Under the pieces are notes generated by a model that searched no databases, was not told where the DNA came from, and saw only the letters and a program-made list of their open reading frames with translations. From positions 2,017,615 through 2,081,614 of the forward strand of contig MU004184.1 of the NCBI GenBank assembly GCA_010093605.1: DNA of 64,000 nt, written 5' to 3'. Position 1 is the first letter of the stretch. Every line of letters begins with the position of its first letter. Shown here piece after piece: positions 1-11,617 of the stretch. Both the position numbers and the translations under genes were made by a program. This DNA is from Lophium mytilinum. Lineage: Eukaryota > Ascomycota > Dothideomycetes > Mytilinidiales > Mytilinidiaceae.

Positions 1-899
1 CCTTAGCGCCCCCTCTTAACTAGTACTTAGTATAGATAGTTAGCTTTAGGTCTCTACTATATACTCTATAATATATACTTTCTATATACTTTCTATCCCT
101 TATAGCCCTTCTATTCTTAAATAGCCTACCTACTTTATAATAGTATATACACGCGGCTTTCTCCCTCCCGCTATTAGTTAGTTATACTATAAGGGCTTAT
201 ACTTACTATAAGCGGCTATATACTTTCTAATTATAGACTATAAACTATATACTCTATACTCTTAGCCCTTCTATAGCTATTAACTATACTATAGAGGCTT
301 ATATATACTACTATAGCTATAAACCCTATATAGCCGCTTATAGCCCTTCTACTCTTATAGCCTGCCTATAAACTATATACTTTCTATATACCTCTACTAT
401 ATACTACCTATATACTACGCAGCCTTTCTATCTCTAATAGCCTATACGGCTACTATTTATTTTACCTTATTACCTTAGATAAAGGCCCTGTAAGCGCACT
501 ACTTATACGCGGGCCCTTACGCTAATTCTATACTAGCCTTGCATCCGGATTCTACTTAGCCTAAACCTAGGAGGATAATAATAAACCTTTTTAGATAGAT
601 ATAGAAAGATATATCTTAATAGCTTATTCTATAGTAGTTTTTATAGACCTACTATATATCCCCTATAGTAAAATATAAAGAAGAAGGGCGCCTAACACTA
701 GATATAATAGAGAATAAGGTTTTTACCTAAATACTACCCGGCAGCAAATAGTTTTCCCCTTATAAATTAGCCTAGATAGAATAGCTATATAGACCCTAAT
801 AGGAGCTATACTAGTATAATAGAATTTAATAATAATATTAGCTATATATTTATATTTAAAATAGTTTTAGTAGTAGCCTAGCTATTTAAGGTAAGTAAT

Positions 900-2400
900 A
901 GTATAGTAATTGCAACTAAAGAGGCCTAGAGAGTTATTTATAGTAGTAGTAGTTAGAGTAGTATTACTATTTTTAGATATTTACTTAGCGTTAGTAAGCG
1001 GCGGGCGGCAAGGTATAGTTAAGCTAGCGCCCGTAGGTTTATAGATATCGCGCGTAGACTTAGAAGTTTTCTTATCCTTATAGATATTCTTATTTAGTTT
1101 AATAATATCTAGCTATAATTCTAGGGTCTAAAGGAAAGTAATAAATATTATTATATTACTATTTTATCTATTAGCGGCTTTATACTTAAGGCTATTAGTA
1201 AGATTACACTATATATAGTAGATCTTCTTAGAGTTCTTAAGATAGAGGGAGGCTATGCTAGTATTAAAGCAGCCTACCTAGGTTATAATATACTTATTCT
1301 TCTCTTATATAAACTTACTATTATATAAGTTAGTACGCGCATTAGCTACTTTATTAAAGGGTCTATAGACCTTATTTAGGTTATTAATTAATTTCTCTAT
1401 AAAGAGGTATAGCTTATTACTATTAGATTTAGCGCGGTAGAAGATTATATTAAATACTTTACTCTTAAGTCTATTATAAATATATACTATATAATAATAT
1501 ATAGTAGCGTATAATAGTATATAGATATCTAGCTTACTAAGTACCTATATATACTACTACTAGTAGAATAGCTTATTCTTATTACTACTACTAAACTTAT
1601 CTAGATTAGGGTAGTAATATATTACTGCGTATATACCGGGGTTAGAAATAGGCGTAAATAGAGTAGTAGACTTGCTCTTAATAGGTTTAAACTATAGAGG
1701 CTAGCTAATAGAATATTAATAAAGTAGAACTATAAGTATAGAAGAATAAGTACTATTATTATCTAAATTATAGTTAGAGTCTAGAGGCGGTAGGCATATA
1801 GCCCCCTATTAATATAGCTATTATTTAAGCTTCTTAATATAGTTAGTAAGCTATTTATATATATTCTTAATTATATAATATTTACCGCGCTAGTAGTTAT
1901 AGCGTAGGCGCATCTAGTTAAGCTTTTAGTTAGCCTAGTAGCTACTAGTAATATACTAAAGCTGCTTAGCGTAATAAGCCTCTAATTCTTATTCTACTAT
2001 AGCAGTATTATTAGAGGTATCTTATTTATACTTTTAGTATTTATTCTAGAGGTTATTATAGAGCTTATTTTTCTTATTAGCTTTCTTAAAGCCTACTTTA
2101 TACTCTATATAGAGCTTCTAGAAGGATTTCTACTATACTAGGTTATTCTTATTTACTATAGTAGTAAACTCTATCTTATTAGTAACTATAGTATTAATAG
2201 TTATAGTACTATTACTATAATAGTTAAGAAGCTAGACTAGTAGCTATATATAGCGCTATAGGTTAGTTTCTTATAGTCTCTCTAGAATATCTATATACTT
2301 AGGCTTAGTATCTAGAATCTATTTAGTCTTATAGCGTGTAACTAGAATAGAGGCTTATTAGTCCGCTATAGATACTTAGTAATAAGTAGCGCGCAGCTAG
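900..2400 (-). mobile_element. LTR-retroelement (Ty3/Gypsy-like) remnant, broken
   Basis: Read on the minus strand, roughly 1150-1700 shows a faint protein-level resemblance to the capsid (Gag) part of fungal Ty3/Gypsy elements. No terminal repeats, protease, reverse transcriptase or integrase could be recognised, and the outer limits are guesses. It is a heavily RIP-degraded fossil with many breaks. Its age cannot be estimated from one copy, but RIP acts within a few sexual cycles, so it need not be old. The family call rests on hand reading and is weak. Confidence 0.3.
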
Positions 2401-2588
2401 CCGCCTCTAGCTTAAGGTTTATATATATTATCTTCTATAATAAATTAAATAGCGCGCTTATCTAGAATATTTATGCTAGGCGTTATAAAGCCGCCTTTAT
2501 TATTAGAGTTATAGTCTAGGTTAAGTTTATTAGTAATATTCTAGTTTAAGGTTCTAGTAGCATTAACTTATTTATCTACTAAGCGTTT

Positions 2589-2663
2589 AGAGCGCTAGGT
2601 GTTAGCGCGCTAGGTATTAGTGCGCTAGGTATTAGTATACTAGATATTAGCACGCTAGGTATT
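2589..2663. repeat. 15-bp minisatellite, five copies
   Basis: Five head-to-tail copies of a 15-bp unit with the core GCGCTAGGTATT start at 2589, 2604, 2619, 2634 and 2649. They differ by a few substitutions, mostly C/T or G/A as expected of RIP. The unit length is a multiple of three, so it may once have been a five-residue repeat in a coding region. Confidence 0.8.
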
Positions 2664-3299
2664 ATCTATAGTCTATAAAAAGGCTTAGGTATTAGTATTT
2701 AGAATTAGTTCTCTAGTTTTATATTAGGAGCTAGAAATAATAGCTAGAGTAGAAGAGCCCTTAGCTGCGCCTTAAAAATAAGTAAGTTATATAGCGTAGT
2801 AAGCTTTCTTATTACTAGCAGTTAATAGAGTTATAGAAATATAGGTAATTAGTAGTTCTTCTAAAGTATTTAGGTTAGCGCTATTTATAGTACCTAGAGT
2901 CTTTAGATTATCTTAAAGCCTAGCTATTTAATTAACTAGCTTATTTAAAGAAGGCGGTGCTAGATTATCTACTAGGTTAGATTTAGGTGCCGCGCGTAGC
3001 TATATAGCTAGGCCGGCTAGTATTTAAATTATTTTAGTAAAAATACCTAGATCTTATAATAGAGTTCTAGAAAAAATTAATAAGATTCTAAGTATAGAAG
3101 AGTAAGCTTAGATTATATAGGGGGCTAATATAATATAAGTAATAAGGTATATTAACTATTATAAAAATCTAAGCTAAGGAGGAGAGAGAGAGCTAGGAGC
3201 TCTTAAGAGGTTGTAGTTTAACGCCGGCGTATAGGCCGCGGCCTAGCGCCTCAGGCTAGCGTCTTGCTTAGATTATATAAGGGGCGGCATGTAACCTTA

Positions 3300-4460
3300 G
3301 TATATAATTATTATAATTCTAGATTTATACTATAATATTACTTAATTAAGCTTTATACCTTAAAAAACGCTTTAGTATCTTAGATTTTCTAGGCACGGTT
3401 ATTTTAAGTAAATTACTTTTTCTTTTAAGCTTTCTTTCTTTACTATTATACTTTTTAGTAAGGTTTTTTTAGACTTACTTTATAATATTAGTAATATTTT
3501 ACTTAAGATTTATTATTACTTAAAGAGATCTAGAGGGGTCTCTAGTTATACTAAGCTTTTAAGTTTATATTTTTAGGTTATCTATTTTCTAACCTTCTAT
3601 TATAGCTAGTATATTACGTGCTAGAGCCTCTATTAGTTTAGATACTACTAATTTATACTTTAAAAGAGTATTATTAATATACTATTAGCCTTTTCCCCTC
3701 TTTATCTTATTACCTAGATAGAATTTAACTATAGCTAGTTTATAGTTACTATAGCCTTTTAAATCTTTAATTACCTATCTATAGTACTAATCTAGTATTT
3801 ATAGCTTTATATATATTCTATCTATTTAGCTTAAACTTTTATCCCCGTACTAGATATACTATAGCTTATTAGGGTAAGCATTCCGCTATCTATTAACTAG
3901 ATTACTTATATCTAGTACTAATTATAGAGTCTTTCTTATACTAAGAGTATATTATACTAGGGGTTTTAATTAAATTCTATTTTAACTATATTAAAATCTC
4001 CGGCTAGAATATCTACCTACTTTATAAAAGGATAGTCTTTAACTTAATTAAAAAATTCTACTTACCCCGTTCTATTATTTAAACTTGGAGCGTATACCCC
4101 TAGAATGCTTACTTTCTAAGAAGATGCTTCTACCTTAATTTTAATGCCTAGGTATCTTCCCTTAGAATCTTTAAATTCCACGGAAATAGAATTATAATTA
4201 GTCCGGCTGCTTAGTAGTAGAATAGCTACTCTAGTCCTATCTAGGTATAGGCAGTTCGTTATAAATGTTACCTTTTTGCGCCCTCATTCCCTATAGTAGT
4301 AAGTGAGCCTTTCTTTAACTTCTTTCTTAAGCCTAATTTCTTAAAGAAGCAGTATATTAATTCTGCTGTCTCGTGCTAGGGTAATATAGCCTCCCACGCT
4401 CTACTAATCGCTACTACTACCTTAGCAGTTCCAAGTTGCAATTCTTATAATGTTGTTATA
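3300..4460 (-). mobile_element. Tad1-like LINE fragment (endonuclease domain), RIP-degraded
   Basis: On the minus strand the translation shows the APE-type endonuclease of a non-LTR retrotransposon. A start-like IATWN block lies at about 4446-4428, an INILLL block at about 4350, and the metal-binding GDFN motif at 3990-4001. The linker after the endonuclease continues to about 3300. Several in-frame TAA/TAG codons lie where Gln or Trp would be expected, as RIP produces from CAA, CAG and TGG. No reverse transcriptase domain could be recognised downstream, so the copy is truncated or mutated beyond recognition. The Tad1 clade is inferred from its host range; other fungal LINE clades are possible. 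Confidence 0.7.
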
Positions 4461-4706
4461 TTTAATGGCTGCGGGAGATTACTTATTAGTCCTTTAGTTA
4501 TTTTAGTTACAAGTTAGCTTTAGCAATAGTATTTCACGCAGATGTAGGTTACGCAAAATTCATTAATTAGTTTAGTAGAGATTTTGAAATTAGAGCTATC
4601 TTAAGGGTGCGTTAAGCGCAACCCGTGTTAGACAACCTTTAGTTAGGTCAAGAGCGCAATTTAGCGCACCTACGAAGCAAGAGAGACACAGAGAGAAAGA
4701 GTCGAC

Positions 4707-6255
4707 CTACTTCTTCAACTTAGCCTTCCCCTTCTTTTTCTTGTCCTTCTTAGACTGCAGCTTGCTGTCCTCCTTTACTTTCTTACCCTTCTCGTCCCCT
4801 TTCTTAATGTCCGCTGACGGTACGTACTTTTGAGCCACCTGCTTAATCCAAGGTTTCTTACTCTTACCTATACCTTGGGCACAGTAGGCTGCTGACGCCG
4901 TTGTACAATCCCAGATTGAATGCCCTGCCGCTCCACATCCACTGCACTCCTGAGTTCCCCCAGTGATCATTAGATGCTCCGAGTTCCCAAGCTGAATTTG
5001 CTTCCCATGCCAGCGAACAGGCTCTTCGAAACGTACGGTGACCGCTCCGTAAAATGCGCCTTGTCCTTGCTTTTGGCAGATCTTCTTAACTTTGAAGCCA
5101 GGGCAATTTGACTTGTGGGCGTGGAAGTAATTGATTATACCCTTGCGGATATCCTCCTTCCTATCTTCTGGGAAGACAACCGTTGCTAGGTTCCAGACTG
5201 TCGGTGGTTTTCCTGCTAAATCCTTGTTCCCAAACTCTTCGACTTTAACCGGGTGGTAACGTTCGCTGTCAGAGGCCTTATCGGATCCGCTGCCATGGTG
5301 GTTGCCATTTTCGCTATCAGAGCTGGAGCTATCAGCGTCGCTTTGGTCGTCATCGCTGGAGTCCGAGATCTCGAGAGCAGCAGGGGCAGGCCTGGGGGTT
5401 AGTCCACCCGCGTCAGTCATCGCTTCTTCTTTCACCTGCGCAGCATTGTTTTTAGCCTGCCCGTTGATCGCAGTATGAATCGGAGATGGTTCGAGAGTAG
5501 TGTCCCGCCTGATTCGACGCAAATCGCTACTCTCATCAAGTGCAGGAGCAAACAAACCGGACCCTGTGGCGATGTTGTTGCTCTGATCAGCGACGCCATC
5601 TCGAAGGCTTGCAAAAGCCTTGGCTATGCGATCAAAAGCGTGGTAGTCGGACTCGTTCGGCTGCGTATAGAGCCGATGTGTTGCGGCTGTTACAGCCGCC
5701 AACCCAACCTCAGCCTTTTCAGGAGTGTCTAACTGTTTGGCCAGAAGCCAAGCGGACTTGTCGATCAACTCCCGCTCTATAACTTCCCGAGCGCGCTGCA
5801 TTCTCTCTTCCGACGCTCCATGGGCTACCATCTGGGCTATAATAGTATCTAAACTGAGCTGGTTCAGTACGTCCGGAGGAAGTGTTATGTTGATGAGACC
5901 CTGCACCGCTTCCTTGTAGAGCTCGTCATCTGGGAATCCACGACATAGGTATTTGACATAAAAGCTCATTTCCGCTGACGAGGTCGTTATGGAATTGATC
6001 GCATTGGGAGGGAAGTAGGGATCCGCATCGCCTCTGAAAACCGATCTGCTTCTTTGTGCAGTGCTGGTTCTTGTGGGTAGGTCGACATGGCGTCCGGGTG
6101 TTAGCTCATGGGAGCTCTGTTGTCTCGCTCGCACATTGCGGGATGGTCCGGCCTCCGTCGGAGAGAGCGATCGGGCCTGGCTCTATCAGCATCCATGTGA
6201 GGCATTTGGGGGAGACAGCGCGACATACCCTTCTCTTTCCAGTCGCGGGTGTCAT
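4707..6255 (-). CDS. LDTP-family paralogue 1, with CCHC zinc knuckle
   Basis: Function unknown. The model is complement(join(4707..6182,6229..6255)), 500 residues, with a 46-base intron (GTATGT...GATAG) whose phases close. The frame has no ATG upstream of its first conserved motif without this intron. Residues about 58-190 form a domain shared with the two paralogues downstream, including an FRGDxDPY block and LDTPEKA. Then follow an acidic Ser/Asp-rich stretch, a conserved-looking block of about 90 residues, and a CCHC zinc knuckle, CSGCGAAGHSIWDC, at about 422-435; the tail is Lys-rich. A knuckle with a basic tail suggests nucleic-acid binding; that is inference. Unlike its siblings it lacks the HMG-like segment. 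Base composition is normal and RIP-free although the LINE remnant lies only 250 bases away. A further upstream exon, as in the siblings, is possible. Confidence 0.6.
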
Positions 6256-6882
6256 AACTATCCGTGGAGGGGCACACCAACATGCGGCAGCCGTGTACTC
6301 AATCGGAGGAGGGGCGAGGGCCAATGCTCCAGGTGAGAGTTGTTTTTAGCCGATGTCTGGGTTTGAGCTATTCCAGATGATGGCTGGCGACGTGGTTTTG
6401 AGGTTGTTGCAGGCGCGTAAGTTTCTTGATGTCGGAGAAAAGATCGCTCCGGCGCATGAGCAGGTGCTTAACTGCAATCACACTCAGGGCCATCTTAACC
6501 GATACAAGAAGTGAGATTCCGCTTAGCTGGGCGCAAGGCGCTCCAGAGTCTCACTTTTTATGACGGTGAGCCTGACACTCTTCCGTATGCATGTTTTTAC
6601 ATAGGACAAACATCACGCATTATAACCATGTTCAATATCAGAGCAGAAAGAAAGATTGATTTCTGGGTGTCGCTAAACTCCAAAATTGACAACAGAATGC
6701 TATCAACCATGGTTATCCACGAATTATCCAGCCCCTGCAGAAGGCAAAGGATCCAGAAGAATTTGGGCGAGGCCACAAAAGTCCATCCAGAAAGCCCAGA
6801 AGAAGGCAATCCTATGCACACTCTACTTCACTAGTGCCTGCTCAATGAGCCCAAAGAAGGCCTGAGACTTCCTCCCACTCGA
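6256..6882. other. intergenic, no gene seen
   Basis: This spacer separates the first two LDTP-family paralogues. Short open frames on both strands lack domains, splice logic or start context. The upper end should hold the promoter of paralogue 1 and the lower end the 3' region of paralogue 2. Confidence 0.5.
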
Positions 6883-8584
6883 TCACACAGGGGAGTCCTC
6901 GCTGGTGGTGTCTGATCCAACGAATAGTGACTCGCCCTTGCGGGGAGCGTCTGCAACATGTGTCTGAGCATTTTGCACAACACCACGTTCTCGTCTTGTG
7001 CGGTCTGGTACCGGAGTCGAACCTGCAATGCTTAACTTCTGGTCGAGTTTCATCTTCTCCGCGTCATTTCCGCGGTCCAGTACCTGTGTGGTTTTGATGC
7101 TTGTCTTTGGCTTTAGAAGGTGCGTAGTTGCCTTGAGTTGTCTCTTAACATCTGTGTGGGTGCTCAAAGAAGCCTTGTCATCTTGCAGCGTGTAATCCCG
7201 CATTGGAGTGTCGTGCCTAGTTTCTGTGTAATACTCTTGCTCCCTTTTAGACTGGTACTTCCTACGCTCTAGCTCGTTGGCGATATTGTCATCTCTCAGG
7301 TGCCCTTGCTTTGTGTCGGAGCAGTGATTTTCATGCTGCATCGCGCGTATTTTCCCGTCACCTGTATGAGACTGCTGCTCTTTTTCAGGATGATGACTTC
7401 CACGTTGCACCGTCAGGGCCCTCTCGCTCTTCTGTTCCGTGGTACCGTCAAAGGGGGGGTTCTCCTCCTTAGCTAGAAGCAGCATTCTCAAATCTCCAGA
7501 GAGGAGATCTCTATACTGGGAATTCCAATCATCCACGTCTTCCTCTGACAGTTCCTTCCACAATATTCCGATTTTATTGATGAGCTCTTGATACGTAGCT
7601 CCTTTCTTCATGCTCCGTCTGACTAAGGGCAACGCATGGCGGGAAAATAGGTGACGAGGCTTCTGGATCCTCTCTAGAATCTTGGCCAATGTTAATTTAG
7701 CGGTATAGCCAACATCCCAAATAGCTTTCTGCTCGGTATCGGGTCTTTCGACAGGATTGTTCGGTTGGACGGTCTTACTACGACTATGCTCTTCACGGTT
7801 AGAAAACTCGATATCCATAGGATCGATTTGGGGAGTTTGCTCTTGGGATTTAGAGCGCATCGAGGGTTTGATCATAGTACCTCCCTTGACTACAGCATGA
7901 TTGTCCGGAGGATGGCCAAAGTCCGAGACCACAGCATCGAACATCGCTGGAGCGAGTTCTGTCCCGTGTACCTGATGACTCCGAGCGATAATTGTCTGGA
8001 TCGCTATCTGCGCCTTTTGCGGAGTATCCAGCTGCTCAGCCAATAACCAAGTAAGCCTGTGGACCATTTCCTCCTTGGCTACCTCGCGCATTGCTTTGGT
8101 CTGGTCTGACGTAGCGCCGTTCGCCAACATCTGGCTCTCGATTACGTTAACTCCGATCTCATCCAGCACCCTTGCTGGAAAACATATCTTCAACAGGCCT
8201 TGGATAGCCTCTTTGAACTTGTCATCCCTAGGATTTTCTTGGCAAACGAACTTGAGCCGATGTTGCCACTCATCGTCGGAGTCTGGTACTGTCTCGTCGG
8301 CTCCGAACGTTGACTGCTCATCGGAGCCTTCTTGAAGTCGCTTCGCGCCAACATTTCTCGCAGTTGAAGACTGAGAACGGTCCTACAAGGGTCAGAAATG
8401 CTTGGATCGAGATGATGTGTCTGCGCTTACTTCTCGCTTTCGTTTTGCTGGGACCTGGGCCTATGTGTGGGGTTAGATTAGCCGGTAGCCTCCTGACTGG
8501 ATTTCGGAACACGCGTACCTCCATCCTGCCGCGTCCAGGTTTTGATCCGCCGGAGCCACCTCTGCGGGCCGTCCAGGACGCCAT
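6883..8584 (-). CDS. LDTP-family paralogue 2, HMG-box-like
   Basis: Function unknown. The model is complement(join(6883..8382,8431..8460,8519..8584)), 531 residues. The two introns (48 and 58 bases) both have consensus GTAAGC/GTACGC donors and TAG acceptors, and all exons are in phase 0. The middle exon is only 30 bases and encodes a basic KRKRE stretch that could be a nuclear localisation signal. Residues about 75-180 are the family domain with LDTPQKA near residue 150. At about 277-330 lies a segment resembling an HMG box, with LWKELSEED in the position of the typical W-K-x-L-S-x-E-E-K helix. The C-terminal third is polar and probably disordered. The exon layout matches paralogue 3, which supports both models. 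Nuclear DNA binding is a reasonable inference, not a demonstrated role. Confidence 0.65.
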
Positions 8585-9299
8585 CTTGACTAGAAAGGCA
8601 CAGTATCCTGCGTCTGGCTGATGTTGTGAAGGTGTAGAGATTCAGGGTCCGAGGACGTGATTTAAGGTTATCGAGATCAACGTTCGCTTAGATCCCGCTC
8701 GTTAGCGCGACACGCGCTCACGTGCGTCACTTCACTATGACGGGCATGGAAAAGTTGGCACTCAATCTTATCCTTGGAAAGCCGCGATGGATGTGTGCGT
8801 GTGTATGTTATTACTCAGGTTCTTCGAAGGGTTTTCAGGAATGTGAGCGGGATGGGAGCTCGTGACTTTGGGCTATTTGTAATGTTGTTGAAGCACTTGA
8901 GCAGTGTTAGACACGTGTATTCTAAACGAGACAGCATGCTTACTGAGTGTGCAACTTTTCTAAGCTCAGCGTGAGTGGGAAACCCTCGCGCGTGGGCTTA
9001 TGCCACGGTAGACACAGTAATCGACTGTCTAAAGTTCTTCTCGGCCAAACTTCGAGTCTCTATTTTCATGCTTTTATACTTCCCCCACGTGCATGGATGT
9101 TATGAGTCGTTGATGTGGCTGTTTAAATACTTTCCATCCAACGTATTCCCAAACACAACACAAGTCGCGCCAGCCAGTTGGCGTCATACGATAAAGATCT
9201 TCGACAAGGAGGATCCGCACTCAGACTATCCTCGAGGTTTTGGAAGATGACTAAAGACAGGGATGCCGTATGCTGACGCCCGGCACCTTTTGCTTAAAC
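8585..9299. other. intergenic, no gene seen
   Basis: About 0.7 kb between paralogue 2 and the small gene at 9300. It must contain the promoter of paralogue 2. The short plus-strand frames here have no recognisable domain or splice structure. Confidence 0.5.
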
Positions 9300-9910
9300 T
9301 CACCACTTGAGACCAGAAATGGCCTCCCACTCTTGAACCAAGTCACATTGCTTGAGCTCAAGGAATCTGTCTCTGTACCTGAACACAATAGGCCTGACTC
9401 TCATCTCAAGCCTGAAACCTAAAGAACTGCCAGCACAGTCGCGAAGCACAGAGAAGATGCTGTCCCTGATCTTGCTGCGAGCACCGAACTCGACTTCGTA
9501 ATTCTAGGAAGAAAAGTGAGTTTCAAAAGGCGTGACAGACCGTTAAGAAACTTTTCGTACCATTGGGTGCATTCTATTCCGAAATGCGTTACAGACGAAG
9601 TCTCCTACTGCGATAGCAGTCGCTGGAGTGAGAGCTGGACCGTTGAGGAACAATAAGTCTGTTACTGGGGTCGTGTCCTAAGATATCTTGGATCAATGCT
9701 TGCCACATCAATAAAGATGAACGCTATACTCACCATCCGAAGGACCGAAAACATGACGGGATGTTGCCATAGCTCAGGGAAAGCCTTCGGGTTGACCGCG
9801 ATCCAGTATTGAAGGTCCCGCTCGATGTCACTCCGAGCTTTCTTAGAATCGACAAGGTATGTAGAAGTCAAAGCTTTCATAGTGCGGGGACGCACACTTG
9901 CTTTTGTCAT
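9300..9910 (-). CDS. small hypothetical protein beside paralogue 3
   Basis: Not recognised. The model is complement(join(9300..9503,9561..9677,9734..9910)), 165 residues, with two introns (57 and 56 bases; donors GTACGA and GTGAGT) and every exon in phase 0. The ATG at 9910 lies only 13 bases after the stop of the upstream same-strand gene (9924), which is unusually close for fungal genes. It may instead be the C-terminal part of that gene, joined by an intron I could not place, or reached through a frameshift in this allele. The protein has a basic N-terminus, an amphipathic middle and a C-terminal segment rich in Arg and Leu. No signal peptide or membrane segment is visible. Confidence 0.55.
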
Positions 9911-9923
9911 CCGATAGCAGATT

Positions 9924-11617
9924 TTATCGGGAAAGCTGATAGATGCAGTCTACGAAGAGTGAGTCATCGAACGTCTCTTTGAGGAATATTTGAGGGGTTA
10001 CCTCTTCCGGAATGCGCTGGGACAGCCACGGCAGCAGTGCCCTCGTAACATCCTCTGGTTGATCCCTAGGAAGCTCTGATGTGCCCCAGAAAAGATCAAC
10101 GACTGGGGGTTCGGTGTTCTGGAGACGCTCTGATGCCGGTCCCCTTGGTACATCTGCATGAGGATTTACTGTGACTGATTTTCTGGATGCACTTAGAGGA
10201 ACATTCACAACTACTGAACCTCTTGTCGCGTCTGTGGACGCATTCGAGTGGGATTTTGTTGTACCGTCCTGCTTAATTATCGATGCAGTACTACGCAGTG
10301 TAGATGAGTTGGCATCTATATTGGGCTCGCGCTTTATCTTAACATCTTTTCTTCCATTATGGGCATTGTTTCCACGTTCTGAGGGCACTCCGGCTTCGCC
10401 ATCACTAGGTGCTGGAGGGCTGCTTGAATCCTTGGAGAATACGAGCATGGATGAATCACCACTTAGAAGCCGTTTGTAGCTGAGAATCCAGCTCTTGCGC
10501 TCTTTTTCGGTCAACCCTTTCCACCGACGACGGATCTCAGCTGTAAGATCTTCATAAGGTGTGTTGTCCTCCATATCCTCTCGAACCACAGGGAGAGCAT
10601 GATAAGCGTAGAGATGGCGATCTTTCTTGAATATCTTCGGTATGTCTTCCTTTGAGAGATCCAGAGGAGTTTCAATGTCCCAGCAGGCTTTCTTTCTGTT
10701 CTGAAGGCTGTGCGTTTGGGCAGAAGACGAGACTATCTCCTCTTGAATGGATGGACGCCTCTTGTATTGATTTTCTGGAATGATTATGCTGGTTCGGGGT
10801 CTTGTTGGAGGTCGTTCTGGGGACCGAGAACGAATTGGGAGTTGTGTACTCCCTTCCGCATCGACGCGACCAGCTCGATCCCCTAGAGTCTGGCCCCGAA
10901 GCTTCCGGAGTTCTTTAGCTAGGCTCCCAAATCCGTTTTCCTCATTCTTCTGGCCGTGTCTGTGGTTGCTTGCGTCAACGATGGAGGTGATAGTCTCCCT
11001 CGCCTTATCAGGGGTGTCGAGATATTCAGCCAAAACCCAGATCAGCCGGTGTATAACCTCTTCTCCGGCTAATTTCCGCATAGAATCAACCCTCTTTTCG
11101 TTTGCGCCCTTTTCTCGCATTTTCCTTTCAATGTCCGAAATCTCGTCGGACACAAAGCCTGATGGGAAGCTCATTTGTAAGATTCCTTGCAACGCTCTCT
11201 TGAATATAGTGTGATTTGGGTCCGTTGTACAGAGGACGTCGAAACGGAAAGACCATTCCTCAGACTCTGGTAGAGCTTTTGGGGCAGTAATGCTGGAAGG
11301 GCAGTAGGGGTCATCATCGCCTCGGAAAATGGACTTTGCTCGCTCGAATGAAGACCGGCCGGGATCGCTCGGGGCGTTAGGAGTTTCCAGGTTTCGTTTG
11401 GCTCGAATATTGGGGTGAGTTGTGGGTTCAGGTTGTTCCTTCATAAGTCAGTAACCTCCGATCTCAGATTTCGGGATATCGTACCGTTCGTTTTCGCTTG
11501 CCGTTCTGCGTCTGTTTGATTGTGTGTCAGTAAAGACAATGTGAGCCTAGAGAAGCTTCGTACCTGAGATCCGTTCTTGAGGGGCGTTTTCGAGCCCCCT
11601 CTCGCCGGGGTTGCCAT
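9924..11617 (-). CDS. LDTP-family paralogue 3, HMG-box-like
   Basis: Function unknown. The model is complement(join(9924..11438,11485..11511,11564..11617)), 531 residues. An 18-codon first exon is followed by a 27-base exon encoding a KRKR basic patch and then one long exon. The introns (46 and 52 bases) have GTACGA donors and ACTGAC branch points. An internal ATG at 11444 would skip the first two exons; I prefer 11617 because paralogue 2 has the same layout. The domain with an FRGDDDPY block and LDTPDKA spans about residues 65-195. An HMG-box-like segment with RRWKGLTEKERKSW lies at about 308-360. The rest is Ser/Thr/Lys-rich. Similarity to paralogue 2 covers both domains; the C-termini differ. 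Confidence 0.7.

Larger units (their letters stand above)
1..4560. repeat. AT-rich RIP-mutated repeat block
   Basis: This block is strongly AT-rich and almost free of CpA and TpG dinucleotides, while TpA is in great excess (runs such as CTATAGCTAT and TATAGTAGTAG recur throughout). That is the footprint of repeat-induced point mutation, which turns CpA into TpA in duplicated DNA of ascomycetes. No intact reading frame survives. The signal fades between about 4440 and 4560, and ordinary coding composition begins at the gene ending at 4707. The block contains at least two different transposon remnants and one minisatellite, listed separately. Positions 1-900 are low-complexity and I could not assign them. 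Confidence 0.9.

Noticed and set aside
4707-6255. Paralogue 1 as the ORF1 of the adjacent LINE remnant
   Set aside because: It is on the same strand and has a zinc knuckle, but its N-terminal domain is shared with two host-like genes, it has a spliced 5' end and it shows no RIP. Kept as a host gene.
7004-7034. tRNA T-arm-like sequence (revcomp GGTTCGACTCC)
   Set aside because: The stems do not pair and there is no acceptor, D or anticodon arm around it. It lies inside the coding exon of paralogue 2.
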